Assembly (NCBI GenBank): GCA_964453575.1 | Contig: CAYVRW010000052.1 | Location: forward strand, 1 to 16,929 | Source: JABDBK01 sp964453575 | GTDB lineage: Bacteria > Pseudomonadota > Gammaproteobacteria > DSM-16500 | Length of the DNA: 16,929 bases | Reading direction: 5' to 3' | In this document: in pieces, positions 1 through 7,318 of the stretch | Numbering within the stretch: position 1 is the first letter of the stretch | Layout of the letters: each line of letters opens with the position of its first letter | The notes under the pieces: generated by a model | What the model was told of the DNA's origin: nothing | What the model saw: only the letters and a program-made list of their open reading frames with translations | The model's database searches: none | Position numbers and translations under genes: made by a program

Positions 1-8
1 AAATTCTG

Positions 9-61
9 CCGGCGCTGGGTGGCGCCGGGCCAGGGCTCCTTTGCCCACCCTACAGCATGCT
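9..61 (-). repeat. REP-like GC-rich intergenic repeat, left copy
   Basis: This GC-rich stretch contrasts with the AT-rich genes around it. Positions 36-61 are the exact reverse complement of 16852-16877 at the other end of the window, a 26-base match, so both are copies of one dispersed intergenic repeat in opposite orientation. Outside the shared core, positions 9-15 and 22-28 form a perfect 7-bp all-GC stem (CCGGCGC/GCGCCGG) with a 6-base loop. The core contains the TGCCCACC motif (42-49). The repeat ends about 22 bases before the yoaA start codon. No open frame or transposase is seen. Element boundaries are uncertain because the window begins here. Confidence 0.7.
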
Positions 62-82
62 CGCAAATATGGTTGATGCTCA

Positions 83-2017
83 ATGAAAAAACTTGCCAAA
101 GAAGACATCATTTCATACCAAGATGTATTGGGAGCTGATGGATTACTCGGCAAAGCCATACCTGGTTTTACTTCCAGAGAAGCTCAACTTCAGATGGCAG
201 ACACCATCACCAAGGCATTGACGGTTGACGCGCAACTGGTAGTAGAAGCAGGAACCGGTACCGGCAAAACATTTGGTTATTTAGTACCTATCTTTATTTC
301 GCAAAAAAAAACGATTATTTCAACAGGCACCAAAAACCTGCAAGATCAATTATTTTTCAAAGATATTCCGGTTATCAAAAAGCTTTTTTCATTTCCACGC
401 AAAGTGGTATTACTCAAAGGCCGCGCAAACTATATTTGCCGCTTACGACTCAAACATAATTTAGACGATGGACGATTAAGCTCGCGGCAACTCGTCACAC
501 AACTGCATATTATCAATGAATGGGTCATGCGCACTTTAAGCGGTGATACGTCAGAATTAAATGCAGTCCCAGAAGACTCGGGTATTTGGCCGTATGTCAC
601 AAGTACCGCCGATAATTGTCTTAATCAAGATTGCGAATTTTACAAAGATTGCTTTGTTGTCAAAGCAAGACAACAAGCCATGACGGCTGATATTGTAGTC
701 GTAAACCATTATTTATATTTTGCAGATATTGCATTGCAAGAAAGCGGGTTTGGTGAATTACTACCAGGTGCAGAAGTGGTGGTATTTGATGAAGCCCATC
801 ATTTACCAGAGATTGCCTCACAATTTTTTAGTACGACGTTGAGTGCACGGCAGCTCATTGAATTAGGACGTGACAGCCAAGCTGAAGCCGCAAAAGATGC
901 CAAAGATATGAATGCTATTAATGACGCATCAAATGACTTACAAACAGCCGTGCATGATATGCGTAGCGCATTAGGTAAAGAATTAAGGCGCTTACCTTGG
1001 CCAGACAAACCCAATGATAAACTGCAAAATAATATTGATTGGATTAAAATAAAATTACAAATACTTGAAGCTTTGCTAAAAGAAGCAGCAGTACGCAGCA
1101 AAGGACTGGAAAATTGTTGGCGCCGATCTTCTGAACTGATCGAACGTTTTAATCTTTTAACCGGACAAACGCCAGCTAATACCGTGCATTGGTTTGAAAC
1201 TTATTTACAAAGTTTCTCTATTCAACATACACCCATGGTAGTTGCTGATCATTTTAAGCGGCATATTAAAGACCTTAAACGAACCTGGATTTATACTTCT
1301 GCCACGTTAACGGTGAAAAACAGTTTTCAATTATTTACTGATACCATGGGCTTGGACCAAGCATTGCCACTGCAATTAAAAAGCCCGTTTAATTATCAGG
1401 AACAATCATTATTGTATGTACCACGCGGGATACCTGATACGCATAACCCTGGTTATCATGAATCATTAGTGAATGCCATTATTCCCTTATTGGAAATCAC
1501 CCAAGGCAAAACATTTATTTTATTTACCAGCTATAAAGCTTTGGAATATGTCGCAGAAGCACTTAAATCGCGTGTTGAATTTCCTTTATTATTACAAGGC
1601 AGCATGCCTAAACGTGAGCTCATTGATCAATTCAAACAATTAGGCAATGCTGTGTTATTAGGAACGAATAGTTTTTGGTATGGTGTTGATGTACGAGGCG
1701 ATGCATTATCTTGTGTAATTATCGATAAATTACCTTTTGCGGCACCCGATGACCCCATTTTGCAAGCCAAAATACAAATGCTGAAGAAACAAGGCATAGA
1801 TCCATTTCAAACCGTCCAATTACCCAATGCTGTTATCACCTTAAAACAAGGGGCAGGGCGTCTTATTCGCGATATTCAAGATCGCGGTCTTTTGGTCATC
1901 TGCGATCCCCGTATCGTTGGTGTACGCTATGGCGAAACGTTTATCCGCAGCCTTCCTGAGATGCCGCGTACGCGTGATTTAAATAAAGTTAAAGAATTTT
2001 TTAAAATCACTACGTAA
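83..2017 (+). CDS. yoaA: YoaA, DinG/XPD-family Fe-S DNA helicase
   Basis: This is a predicted ATP-dependent 5'-3' superfamily 2 DNA helicase of the XPD/DinG group. In E. coli YoaA works with HolC in tolerance of replication-blocking damage. The 644 residues match the usual length of about 636. Visible motifs are Walker A EAGTGTGKT (55-63), the Fe-S cysteines C119, C179, C184 and C190 spaced as in YoaA, the DEAH box (236-239), a SATL motif in the middle, and motif VI QGAGRLIR (589-596). The C-terminal PRTRD matches E. coli. One oddity is that the usually conserved SFWEGVD reads SFWYGVD, with Tyr533 replacing Glu. The ATG at 83 fits the N-terminus of the family (KAIPGF..RE at 24-33); no clear Shine-Dalgarno is seen and the REP-like repeat lies directly upstream. 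In E. coli tsaB follows directly, but here an ankyrin gene intervenes. Confidence 0.95.
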   Translation: MKKLAKEDIISYQDVLGADGLLGKAIPGFTSREAQLQMADTITKALTVDAQLVVEAGTGTGKTFGYLVPIFISQKKTIISTGTKNLQDQLFFKDIPVIKKLFSFPRKVVLLKGRANYICRLRLKHNLDDGRLSSRQLVTQLHIINEWVMRTLSGDTSELNAVPEDSGIWPYVTSTADNCLNQDCEFYKDCFVVKARQQAMTADIVVVNHYLYFADIALQESGFGELLPGAEVVVFDEAHHLPEIASQFFSTTLSARQLIELGRDSQAEAAKDAKDMNAINDASNDLQTAVHDMRSALGKELRRLPWPDKPNDKLQNNIDWIKIKLQILEALLKEAAVRSKGLENCWRRSSELIERFNLLTGQTPANTVHWFETYLQSFSIQHTPMVVADHFKRHIKDLKRTWIYTSATLTVKNSFQLFTDTMGLDQALPLQLKSPFNYQEQSLLYVPRGIPDTHNPGYHESLVNAIIPLLEITQGKTFILFTSYKALEYVAEALKSRVEFPLLLQGSMPKRELIDQFKQLGNAVLLGTNSFWYGVDVRGDALSCVIIDKLPFAAPDDPILQAKIQMLKKQGIDPFQTVQLPNAVITLKQGAGRLIRDIQDRGLLVICDPRIVGVRYGETFIRSLPEMPRTRDLNKVKEFFKITT

Positions 2018-2051
2018 TAATGCGAATTCTGTTATATCTCATTGATTTATA

Positions 2052-2082
2052 TGAACATACATTTATGATCGATTTATGTTCA
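2052..2082. promoter_or_regulatory. Inverted repeat upstream of the ankyrin gene
   Basis: Arms TGAACATA (2052-2059) and TATGTTCA (2075-2082) are perfect inverted repeats around a 15-base AT-rich spacer, about 65 bases before the ankyrin-protein start codon and 35 bases after yoaA. The two 8-base half-sites with centres 23 bases apart (about two helical turns) could be an operator or a weak hairpin. There is no T-run after it, so it is not a standard terminator for yoaA. No regulator is recognised. Confidence 0.3.
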
Positions 2083-2145
2083 AATTTATAGTGAAGTATG
2101 TTAATATTTTGACCACAAAACCTGAACGATCAGCACGGAAAATTT

Positions 2146-4368
2146 ATGAAACCCAGAAATCTTAAATTACTTTCACCTCACAAAAGAGCATTCTTTAGCA
2201 CGCCTCAACTCCCAAGGTCATCCGCTAGACCCGCCACTTATTTACAAAGTAAACGATACTACATAGATCCAACCTATATAAAAGGTATGCATAAAGCTCT
2301 TTTTGACAAATTCAAGTATTTATCGCCCATAAATGGTGTAGTGTTTCGTGAATTAGAAATTCCCAAAAAATTATATCATCTAGGAAACGACTCTGCGAGC
2401 TGCCAACTGGTACAAGAATTGTATTACCAAGAGGACCAAAATCATCAATTTCTAAATACCCAAAACAAATCCGAGCCGGGTTATTCTTTGACACCAAAAC
2501 TCATTGCAGAAATCATGCGCCATCTTGCTGCAGAGACACTTGATAACCCTAAAACACGTGAAGCATTGTGCTCGGAATGGAAAAAAACTCATAAAAATTT
2601 AACAGATGGTAAAATTAGTAAAATTAAAATAAATCAGTTATTAGATTTAATTTCACGTTCTAAAAAAGAATGCGGAACAATTTATCCTGTCCATATGACC
2701 GAAAATATATTATTAGCATTTCTTTGTTATAAAGCAGAAACACGTACCGATCTTACGGAAGATTATTTAAAAACATTAGATCAGTTAAACCCAGTCATAG
2801 AGAACAGTGAATCTTTGAATTCTCATGAATTTGATGATAATGACCTGGATGTTGGCAGAAACGCTTTACAAGAAGTACGCGGCATGGCAAATCAACCTAA
2901 CTCTAGTCTTGATCTCTCCACATGCAAGATTTTTGAAACCCATCATGAAAATATCATTGCCTACCAGCTACTGAATGATTCTTTAGCAGAAGTTATGCGG
3001 CGTAGGTTGGGATATAATGGTCAACCTGACAGACCCGACTGCGTAGAAACTATGATTAATAATGTAATTAATGCTATCATGCACGATGGTAGACGATTTA
3101 ATTTTGATCGATTGCCTAAAACACTAGAACCACATGATAAGCTGCATGATTTTTATAAAATGCAATCCTATAAGGCGACTAAGGTCAATAATCTTGCCGT
3201 AAAACAAGCATTTATGGATATGGTTTCAGATCATAACTTTCTTAGTTATCATGAGGGAAAAAACTATGAATTGACTACTCATCCAGAGAACGTCACCAAG
3301 GTCTTGGGCCACCTTTTTTTAAGAGATCATGCAGTCTCTTTGAAAGAATTGTCTAAACGATTTTCTGATAAAAATAGACAAATTAGTTTTGATCGAAAAA
3401 ATAATGTTATTGAAATAATCATCTTAAAAGATGGTAAAAAACCTGTAAAACTAAGGTTGGAATTTTACACTGATTGTATCAAACTCATTGCTCCTCAAGC
3501 ATTTCAAACACCTGCAAATACTATTTTTCATATTCATAACGAGTGCGACGCTTTGTTAAGTGCATTATTGCATAAAAAAAATCGTATATATAATGAATCA
3601 ATAATGAAAACATCTAATGAAGAATTAACGCTCGCTGATATTAATATGTTATTACTATATTATTGTCCTCATGATCGAGATGAAGCCGCCTTTTTTTTCA
3701 AAATCGCAATAAATTATTTAATAAAATATCCGATATTAAAAAATACATTACTAGCATATGCAAAAACACATGATATTGAAGAAGAAATAATGATTCACCA
3801 GGCAGTCCGGGAAATGAATATGCTTGCTATTGAAGCTTTGTTTGAACTATATCCTAATATTAAAAGCTTTCGTAACTCATTACTTGAATCGACGGTATTC
3901 TTATCTTGCATACCTGAGGGATTAAGTAAGCGTGAGGCGATAATAATACTATTACTCAAGAAAGGAGCAAATCCTAATAGCGTAAATGGACATAACGGGA
4001 CACCTTTACATGCTGCATGGCGTCCTAGTATTACAAAATTATTACTCGAAGGAGGCGCAAATCCTAATGCTAAAGATAATGATGGCCTAACACCGCTAGC
4101 ATTAATAATAAAAGAAGTATTGGGAATAAAGCATCCAGAGTATGCAATGTCCTATTATAGAAACCTTCTTACAACTATAAGCCATTTACTTGATTTCGGA
4201 GCGGATCCCACTCTTATTCCAAATTTTGGTACTAAAGAAAAGATGATATTAGAAGAAGCAAAAAATCTTAAATCTTCTTCAGGGGTAAGCAAAGTTGGAC
4301 TATTTGCTGAACGAAGCGTTTCTGATAATGACAATGTCTGTGAGAAATCACCACGGCCAAGCGCATAG
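2146..4368 (+). CDS. Large ankyrin-repeat protein, candidate secreted effector, function unknown
   Basis: This is an intact 740-residue frame. The C-terminal part contains two clear ankyrin repeats and a degenerate third: LLKKGANPN (603-611) followed by NGTPLHAAW, then LLLEGGANPNAKDNDGLTPL, then LLDFGADPTLIPNFG, together covering roughly 598-695. The preceding ~590 residues are predicted mostly helical, Lys/Asn-rich and match no domain I can name with confidence. They include a block around DCVET (298-302) followed by FDRLPKTLEPHDKLHDFY and a segment AFMDMVSDHNFLSYHEG, which I associate only loosely with uncharacterised proteins of amoeba-associated bacteria. There is no N-terminal signal peptide or membrane segment. 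The C-terminal tail (about 697-740) is polar and Ser-rich. Ankyrin proteins of this size are common type IV (Dot/Icm) effectors in Legionellales, but no translocation signal can be proven here. The gene looks more AT-rich than its neighbours and separates yoaA from tsaB, which suggests later acquisition. The Shine-Dalgarno is weak (GGAAAA before ATG 2146). Confidence 0.8.
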   Translation: MKPRNLKLLSPHKRAFFSTPQLPRSSARPATYLQSKRYYIDPTYIKGMHKALFDKFKYLSPINGVVFRELEIPKKLYHLGNDSASCQLVQELYYQEDQNHQFLNTQNKSEPGYSLTPKLIAEIMRHLAAETLDNPKTREALCSEWKKTHKNLTDGKISKIKINQLLDLISRSKKECGTIYPVHMTENILLAFLCYKAETRTDLTEDYLKTLDQLNPVIENSESLNSHEFDDNDLDVGRNALQEVRGMANQPNSSLDLSTCKIFETHHENIIAYQLLNDSLAEVMRRRLGYNGQPDRPDCVETMINNVINAIMHDGRRFNFDRLPKTLEPHDKLHDFYKMQSYKATKVNNLAVKQAFMDMVSDHNFLSYHEGKNYELTTHPENVTKVLGHLFLRDHAVSLKELSKRFSDKNRQISFDRKNNVIEIIILKDGKKPVKLRLEFYTDCIKLIAPQAFQTPANTIFHIHNECDALLSALLHKKNRIYNESIMKTSNEELTLADINMLLLYYCPHDRDEAAFFFKIAINYLIKYPILKNTLLAYAKTHDIEEEIMIHQAVREMNMLAIEALFELYPNIKSFRNSLLESTVFLSCIPEGLSKREAIIILLLKKGANPNSVNGHNGTPLHAAWRPSITKLLLEGGANPNAKDNDGLTPLALIIKEVLGIKHPEYAMSYYRNLLTTISHLLDFGADPTLIPNFGTKEKMILEEAKNLKSSSGVSKVGLFAERSVSDNDNVCEKSPRPSA

Positions 4369-4446
4369 CACGCCTCGCGATGATGAACCATGGATGGTTT
4401 ACGTGCAGGTAATAATGCACAAGATCGTGACTTCTGGTAGTATGCG

Positions 4447-4474
4447 ATTCTCTATAACAAAGAATTCTCTATAA
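4447..4474 (+). repeat. 11-bp direct repeat just before tsaB
   Basis: ATTCTCTATAA occurs at 4447-4457 and again at 4464-4474, offset by 17 bases, ending four bases before the tsaB ATG at 4479. Each copy contains a TATAA-type hexamer that could serve as a -10 element (TATAAC 4453-4458). No convincing -35 is seen and there is no Shine-Dalgarno before tsaB. It may be a promoter duplication, a regulator site or chance in AT-rich DNA. Confidence 0.35.
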
Positions 4475-4478
4475 AAAC

Positions 4479-5156
4479 ATGAAGCTTTTAGCCATTGAAA
4501 CCTCATCTATTGCATGTTCAGTAGCTCTAGCTATTGATGATGCTATTTTTACATCGCACAAAATTGCGCCCATGCAGCAATCTCAACTTATATTGCCCAT
4601 GATAGATGAGTTATTAAAATCTAAAAATGTATCTATCAATCAATTAGATGCACTTGCTTTTGGATGTGGTCCTGGAAGTTTTACTGGAGTTAGAATTGCA
4701 ACTAGCGTTGTGCAAGGATTAGCTTATGCCTTAAACCTTCCAGTTATTCCTATTTCATCTCTGGCTGCTTTAGCACAGACAGCTTATCAAGAAAAAGGAT
4801 ATGAGAAAGTCTTGGTTGCAGTCGATGCACGTATTCAAGAGGTTTATTGGGGAGCATATGAAGTTAATGCGGCAGGGTTAACATTACAGGGTGATGAGCA
4901 TGTCAGTAAACCCGAAGACATTCTTGTACCCGATCAGGCCACATGGAGCGGGGTAGGGAACGCTTGGGAAGTGTATAAAGACACTATTACTCATAAACTT
5001 ACAACGCTATATTCAAGCTGTTTGCCAACCGCTGCATCGATTGCGCAATTGGCAAAAGAAAAATATCTTAAAAAATCCTGGGTCAACCCACCCGATGTTG
5101 GTCCGACTTATGTGCTAAATAACGTGCAAAAAAAAGCGGGTCATATTGGACCGTGA
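4479..5156 (+). CDS. tsaB: TsaB, tRNA N6-threonylcarbamoyladenosine biosynthesis protein
   Basis: TsaB (formerly YeaZ) is the non-catalytic partner of the t6A synthase. It dimerises with TsaD and, with TsaE and TsaC-made threonylcarbamoyl-AMP, helps form t6A37 in ANN-decoding tRNAs in the cytoplasm. The 225 residues match the family length (E. coli 231). The N-terminal MKLLAIETSS of the ASKHA fold and the diagnostic GCGPGSFTGVR block (62-72) are present, and the C-terminal VGPTYVLNNV corresponds to the family's P-x-Y-L tail. ATG 4479 gives exactly the conserved N-terminus. It is normally an immediate neighbour of yoaA in enteric bacteria. It converges with the M4 protease gene, leaving 45 bases between the stop codons. 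Confidence 0.95.
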   Translation: MKLLAIETSSIACSVALAIDDAIFTSHKIAPMQQSQLILPMIDELLKSKNVSINQLDALAFGCGPGSFTGVRIATSVVQGLAYALNLPVIPISSLAALAQTAYQEKGYEKVLVAVDARIQEVYWGAYEVNAAGLTLQGDEHVSKPEDILVPDQATWSGVGNAWEVYKDTITHKLTTLYSSCLPTAASIAQLAKEKYLKKSWVNPPDVGPTYVLNNVQKKAGHIGP

Positions 5157-5201
5157 ACCCACAACTCCACCCCGCCCACACGCCGGGGGACGACGAGATG
5201 T

Positions 5202-6929
5202 TTAAGCAGCTTCAATATCACTCTTGCTCACCGAACATATCACACCAACGCCATTAAATGCGTTGCTAACCTCTTCATAGGAATGCCCTCTCTTCGTAGC
5301 AGCTGTAAGCACGCCGCAAGCTCCCATGTTATAATCAGTACCAGGTGACCAGTAAAACATATTGGCATCAAGCATGACTTCATAAGCTTGGCTAATAGTC
5401 CAAGTAGTGCTTAATAAATAAAAGGCTTTGTTATAAACACCGCTTGAGTAGTGTGGATTCATACCCGATTTAAAATCAGCAGCGTTCCCAATCGAATGTC
5501 CATCTTTTGGCGGATCACTCATGTAGCGTAAAGGTGTGTCGGTGAGTGAAATGCCTGCACCAAGGTTCCAGTCAAGGCCATTCTTATACCAAGTAAAGCC
5601 AAGATTACGCAGACGATCATTCAGTGTCATACCTGTCATATCAGAAAATGCTTCATTCATACCACCTGATTGATCTACATAAGATAAATTGGAATGATTA
5701 TCAGTGATCAAATGACCGAACTCATGTGACACCACATCACCTTCTGTCAAAGGCGTAAACATCGTGTTTCCATTACCAAAAACTAATTGTTGCGGGCCTG
5801 TAATACCAGATGCTTTCATACAGTTTCCGCCGCACGCAAACGCATTGTCATAAGTCCCAAGGTGTGTATAAACTCTTATAGGTATTCCAGTGCCAATAGG
5901 TTGTGACACTTTGTATTGTTTATTCAGCATCTCGAACGTTTGTCTGACAAAATAAGTGACGTCATTAACGGGTGATGCCCCATTATTGACGGGAGCATAT
6001 CCATTATCATTTGCATTCATATAATCAGGAGCAGAACAAGCATACACAAAAGGTGAAAGCTGATGCACAGACTCATCTACGGTGGATACCGGTAATTGGA
6101 AAGGTAACGAGGCTTCAGGTTGATTTTTTAAGTTGATAACACGATATTTTGGATTGGAAATAAGACAGATATTATTTTGAATAAGCACTCCGAATTTTCC
6201 AAATCCATTCATACCTGTCGTATATTTACCAAACTGATAGATATATTTAGTCCCCCCCAGATGTGAGCCGCCTAACCCTTGACCTACGATACTTTGCGCA
6301 GTCGTTAATGCATTCCATTCTTGTATGATTTTTCCATTGTTAGCATCAATAATATAAGAAAGAATAGCAGGCCCTTCCGATGTTCTTGTTGCATAGGAAA
6401 TATGATAGGCAAGAATTGCTTTGGTTGAGATATCTTTATTGAAATAAATGATTTTTTCAGCATTCACTTTTGTCTTAACAGCATGCTTACCAATCGCAAT
6501 ATTTTTTGCTTGATCCATGGATAATTGACCATTTAAATCTTTGATATCTTGTTCAATACCTTTGATCAACGTACCTGTTACTGATTTTTTTTGTGATGAT
6601 GTATGATAAACCAACTGTGATTGCCAAACAGGTAAGCCGCGATAATATTGATTATACCGAGTATGGCTTACATTAGAATGATCAACAATCCCTGACAAAA
6701 ATTGTAAGGTATGAGCAGGATTAGGTTGGATATTTAAATTTGCAGGTAACATCACACCTATGGGTGCAGGTGAGGTTTGGGTCAATGCAAATTCTTTTAA
6801 TAAAGCTCCATAGCTATCAACTTTCCCCCAAAGAATATTTTGTTGTGCTGCATGAGTGACAACCCAAGGGGACAAGCAAACGCCAAAGGCAACTCCTTGT
6901 AACAACTTTTTCAACTTCCATGGTTTCAT
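5202..6929 (-). CDS. Secreted M4-family zinc metalloprotease (thermolysin/ProA-like)
   Basis: This is a pre-pro-protease of 575 residues. A signal peptide (positive residues 2-8, hydrophobic core, probable cleavage after THA near 27) is followed by an FTP propeptide region (about 75-125, TRYNQYYRGLPVWQSQLVYH), a PepSY region (about 135-205) and the M4 catalytic domain (about 220 to the end). Zinc and catalytic residues are all visible: HEFGH at 402-406 (His402, Glu403, His406), the third ligand Glu426 in GGMNEAFSD exactly 20 residues after His406 as in thermolysin, and His493 in NPHYSSGVYNKAFYL as the likely transition-state His. The enzyme should be active and exported by Sec, then probably by type II secretion as for Legionella ProA and Pseudomonas elastase. 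No extra C-terminal domain is present. ATG 6929 has a good Shine-Dalgarno (GGAG, complement of 6937-6940) 7 bases upstream. The substrate is unknown; host tissue or amoebal protein degradation is inferred from relatives. Confidence 0.93.
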   Translation of the reverse strand: MKPWKLKKLLQGVAFGVCLSPWVVTHAAQQNILWGKVDSYGALLKEFALTQTSPAPIGVMLPANLNIQPNPAHTLQFLSGIVDHSNVSHTRYNQYYRGLPVWQSQLVYHTSSQKKSVTGTLIKGIEQDIKDLNGQLSMDQAKNIAIGKHAVKTKVNAEKIIYFNKDISTKAILAYHISYATRTSEGPAILSYIIDANNGKIIQEWNALTTAQSIVGQGLGGSHLGGTKYIYQFGKYTTGMNGFGKFGVLIQNNICLISNPKYRVINLKNQPEASLPFQLPVSTVDESVHQLSPFVYACSAPDYMNANDNGYAPVNNGASPVNDVTYFVRQTFEMLNKQYKVSQPIGTGIPIRVYTHLGTYDNAFACGGNCMKASGITGPQQLVFGNGNTMFTPLTEGDVVSHEFGHLITDNHSNLSYVDQSGGMNEAFSDMTGMTLNDRLRNLGFTWYKNGLDWNLGAGISLTDTPLRYMSDPPKDGHSIGNAADFKSGMNPHYSSGVYNKAFYLLSTTWTISQAYEVMLDANMFYWSPGTDYNMGACGVLTAATKRGHSYEEVSNAFNGVGVICSVSKSDIEAA

Positions 6930-6951
6930 GTTGTTTCTCCATAATTTAAAA

Positions 6952-7015
6952 AGTAACTTCCCTAAGCTATCTTATTCTACTTAGTACTATGGAAAATACA
7001 TCTAGGGAAACTACT
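6952..7015. repeat. Imperfect 13-bp inverted repeat upstream of the protease gene
   Basis: AGTAACTTCCCTA at 6952-6964 and TAGGGAAACTACT at 7003-7015 are reverse complements at 11 of 13 positions, with a perfect inner 7-bp core TTCCCTA/TAGGGAA and 38 bases between the arms. On the minus strand the region sits 20-90 bases upstream of the protease start, where a promoter and operator would be expected. A possible minus-strand -10 (TAGAAT, complement of 6974-6979) lies between the arms, but no good -35 accompanies it. Confidence 0.35.
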
Positions 7016-7090
7016 AATAGGAAAATGACAAGGTAATCGGTAAGGATCGTTAAGGTATGGGCATTTTATGTACAGATGAGTATTAGAAAA

Positions 7091-7223
7091 CAGCTATTCC
7101 CGCTAAAGAGGGTTAGATATTCATTTTTTAGCGACTTGTTGTCAGGATGACAACACAAAGCACAGGGATGTGCTGTTTGGAGCGTAAAAATGAATATCTA
7201 ACCCTCTTTAGCGGGAATCTCTG
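7091..7223. mobile_element. MITE-like element with 38-bp terminal inverted repeats and 9-bp target duplication
   Basis: Positions 7096-7128 and 7186-7218 are perfect inverted repeats of 33 bases. With two mismatches the match extends outward to CAG at 7091 and its complement at 7223, giving 38-bp termini. The same 9-mer ATTAGAAAA flanks both ends (7082-7090 and 7224-7232), as expected of a target-site duplication. The 57-base centre holds two further perfect small hairpins: TGTTGTCA/TGACAACA (7137-7144 and 7148-7155, loop GGA) and AGCACA/TGTGCT (7159-7164 and 7169-7174). There is no coding capacity, so mobility would need a transposase in trans. A transcript or single strand would fold into a long stem with a forked tip. 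The parent element is not recognised. Confidence 0.8.
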
Positions 7224-7233
7224 ATTAGAAAAC

Positions 7234-7264
7234 TTAAACATGAATAAGTAAATAATTGTATACT
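7234..7264 (+). promoter_or_regulatory. Possible promoter of the glutamate dehydrogenase operon
   Basis: TATACT (7259-7264) is a good -10 hexamer 55 bases before the start codon. The best -35 candidate, TTAAAC (7234-7239), is weak and 19 bases away. The MITE-like element ends at 7223 and its right flanking duplication at 7232, so the insertion lies directly against the upstream edge of this promoter and could alter its upstream control. Confidence 0.3.
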
Positions 7265-7318
7265 CCTCATAATAGCGCTAAAATTCAGCACATTAGTCTT
7301 CGGAGGTTTGTAATTTTT

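Larger units (their letters stand above)
6930..7318. other. 389-base divergent intergenic region
   Basis: This lies between the divergent M4 protease and glutamate dehydrogenase genes. It contains the protease Shine-Dalgarno (6937-6940), an imperfect inverted repeat (6952-7015), three AAGG-type direct repeats at 7030, 7042 and 7052, a 133-bp MITE-like element (7091-7223) with flanking 9-bp duplications, a possible -10 box (7259-7264) and the dehydrogenase Shine-Dalgarno (GGAGG 7302-7306). No small open frame with a credible start site was found. Confidence 0.8.

Noticed and set aside
2100..2108. GTTAATATT resembling one half of a Legionella PmrA box upstream of the ankyrin gene
   Set aside because: A PmrA site needs two tandem copies of the half-site with a short spacer; only one is present, in AT-rich DNA, so it is probably chance.
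4155..4391. 78-residue minus-strand frame overlapping the ankyrin gene end and spacer
   Set aside because: Mostly antisense to the ankyrin coding region, low-complexity Ser/Leu composition and no Shine-Dalgarno.
5170..5188. CCCCG/CGGGG stem between the convergent tsaB and protease genes as a terminator
   Set aside because: The stem is only 5 bp with a 9-base loop and has no T-run in either direction; it is not convincing.
7082..7232. Reading the long stem at 7091-7223 as a terminator or CRISPR-like repeat pair
   Set aside because: There is only one pair of repeats, inverted not direct, with flanking target duplications and no T-run; a MITE-like insertion explains all of this better.
7256..7318. 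Upstream TTG start for gdhB adding 21 residues
   Set aside because: ATG 7319 has a GGAGG site; the TTG overlaps the likely promoter and the added residues do not look like the family.
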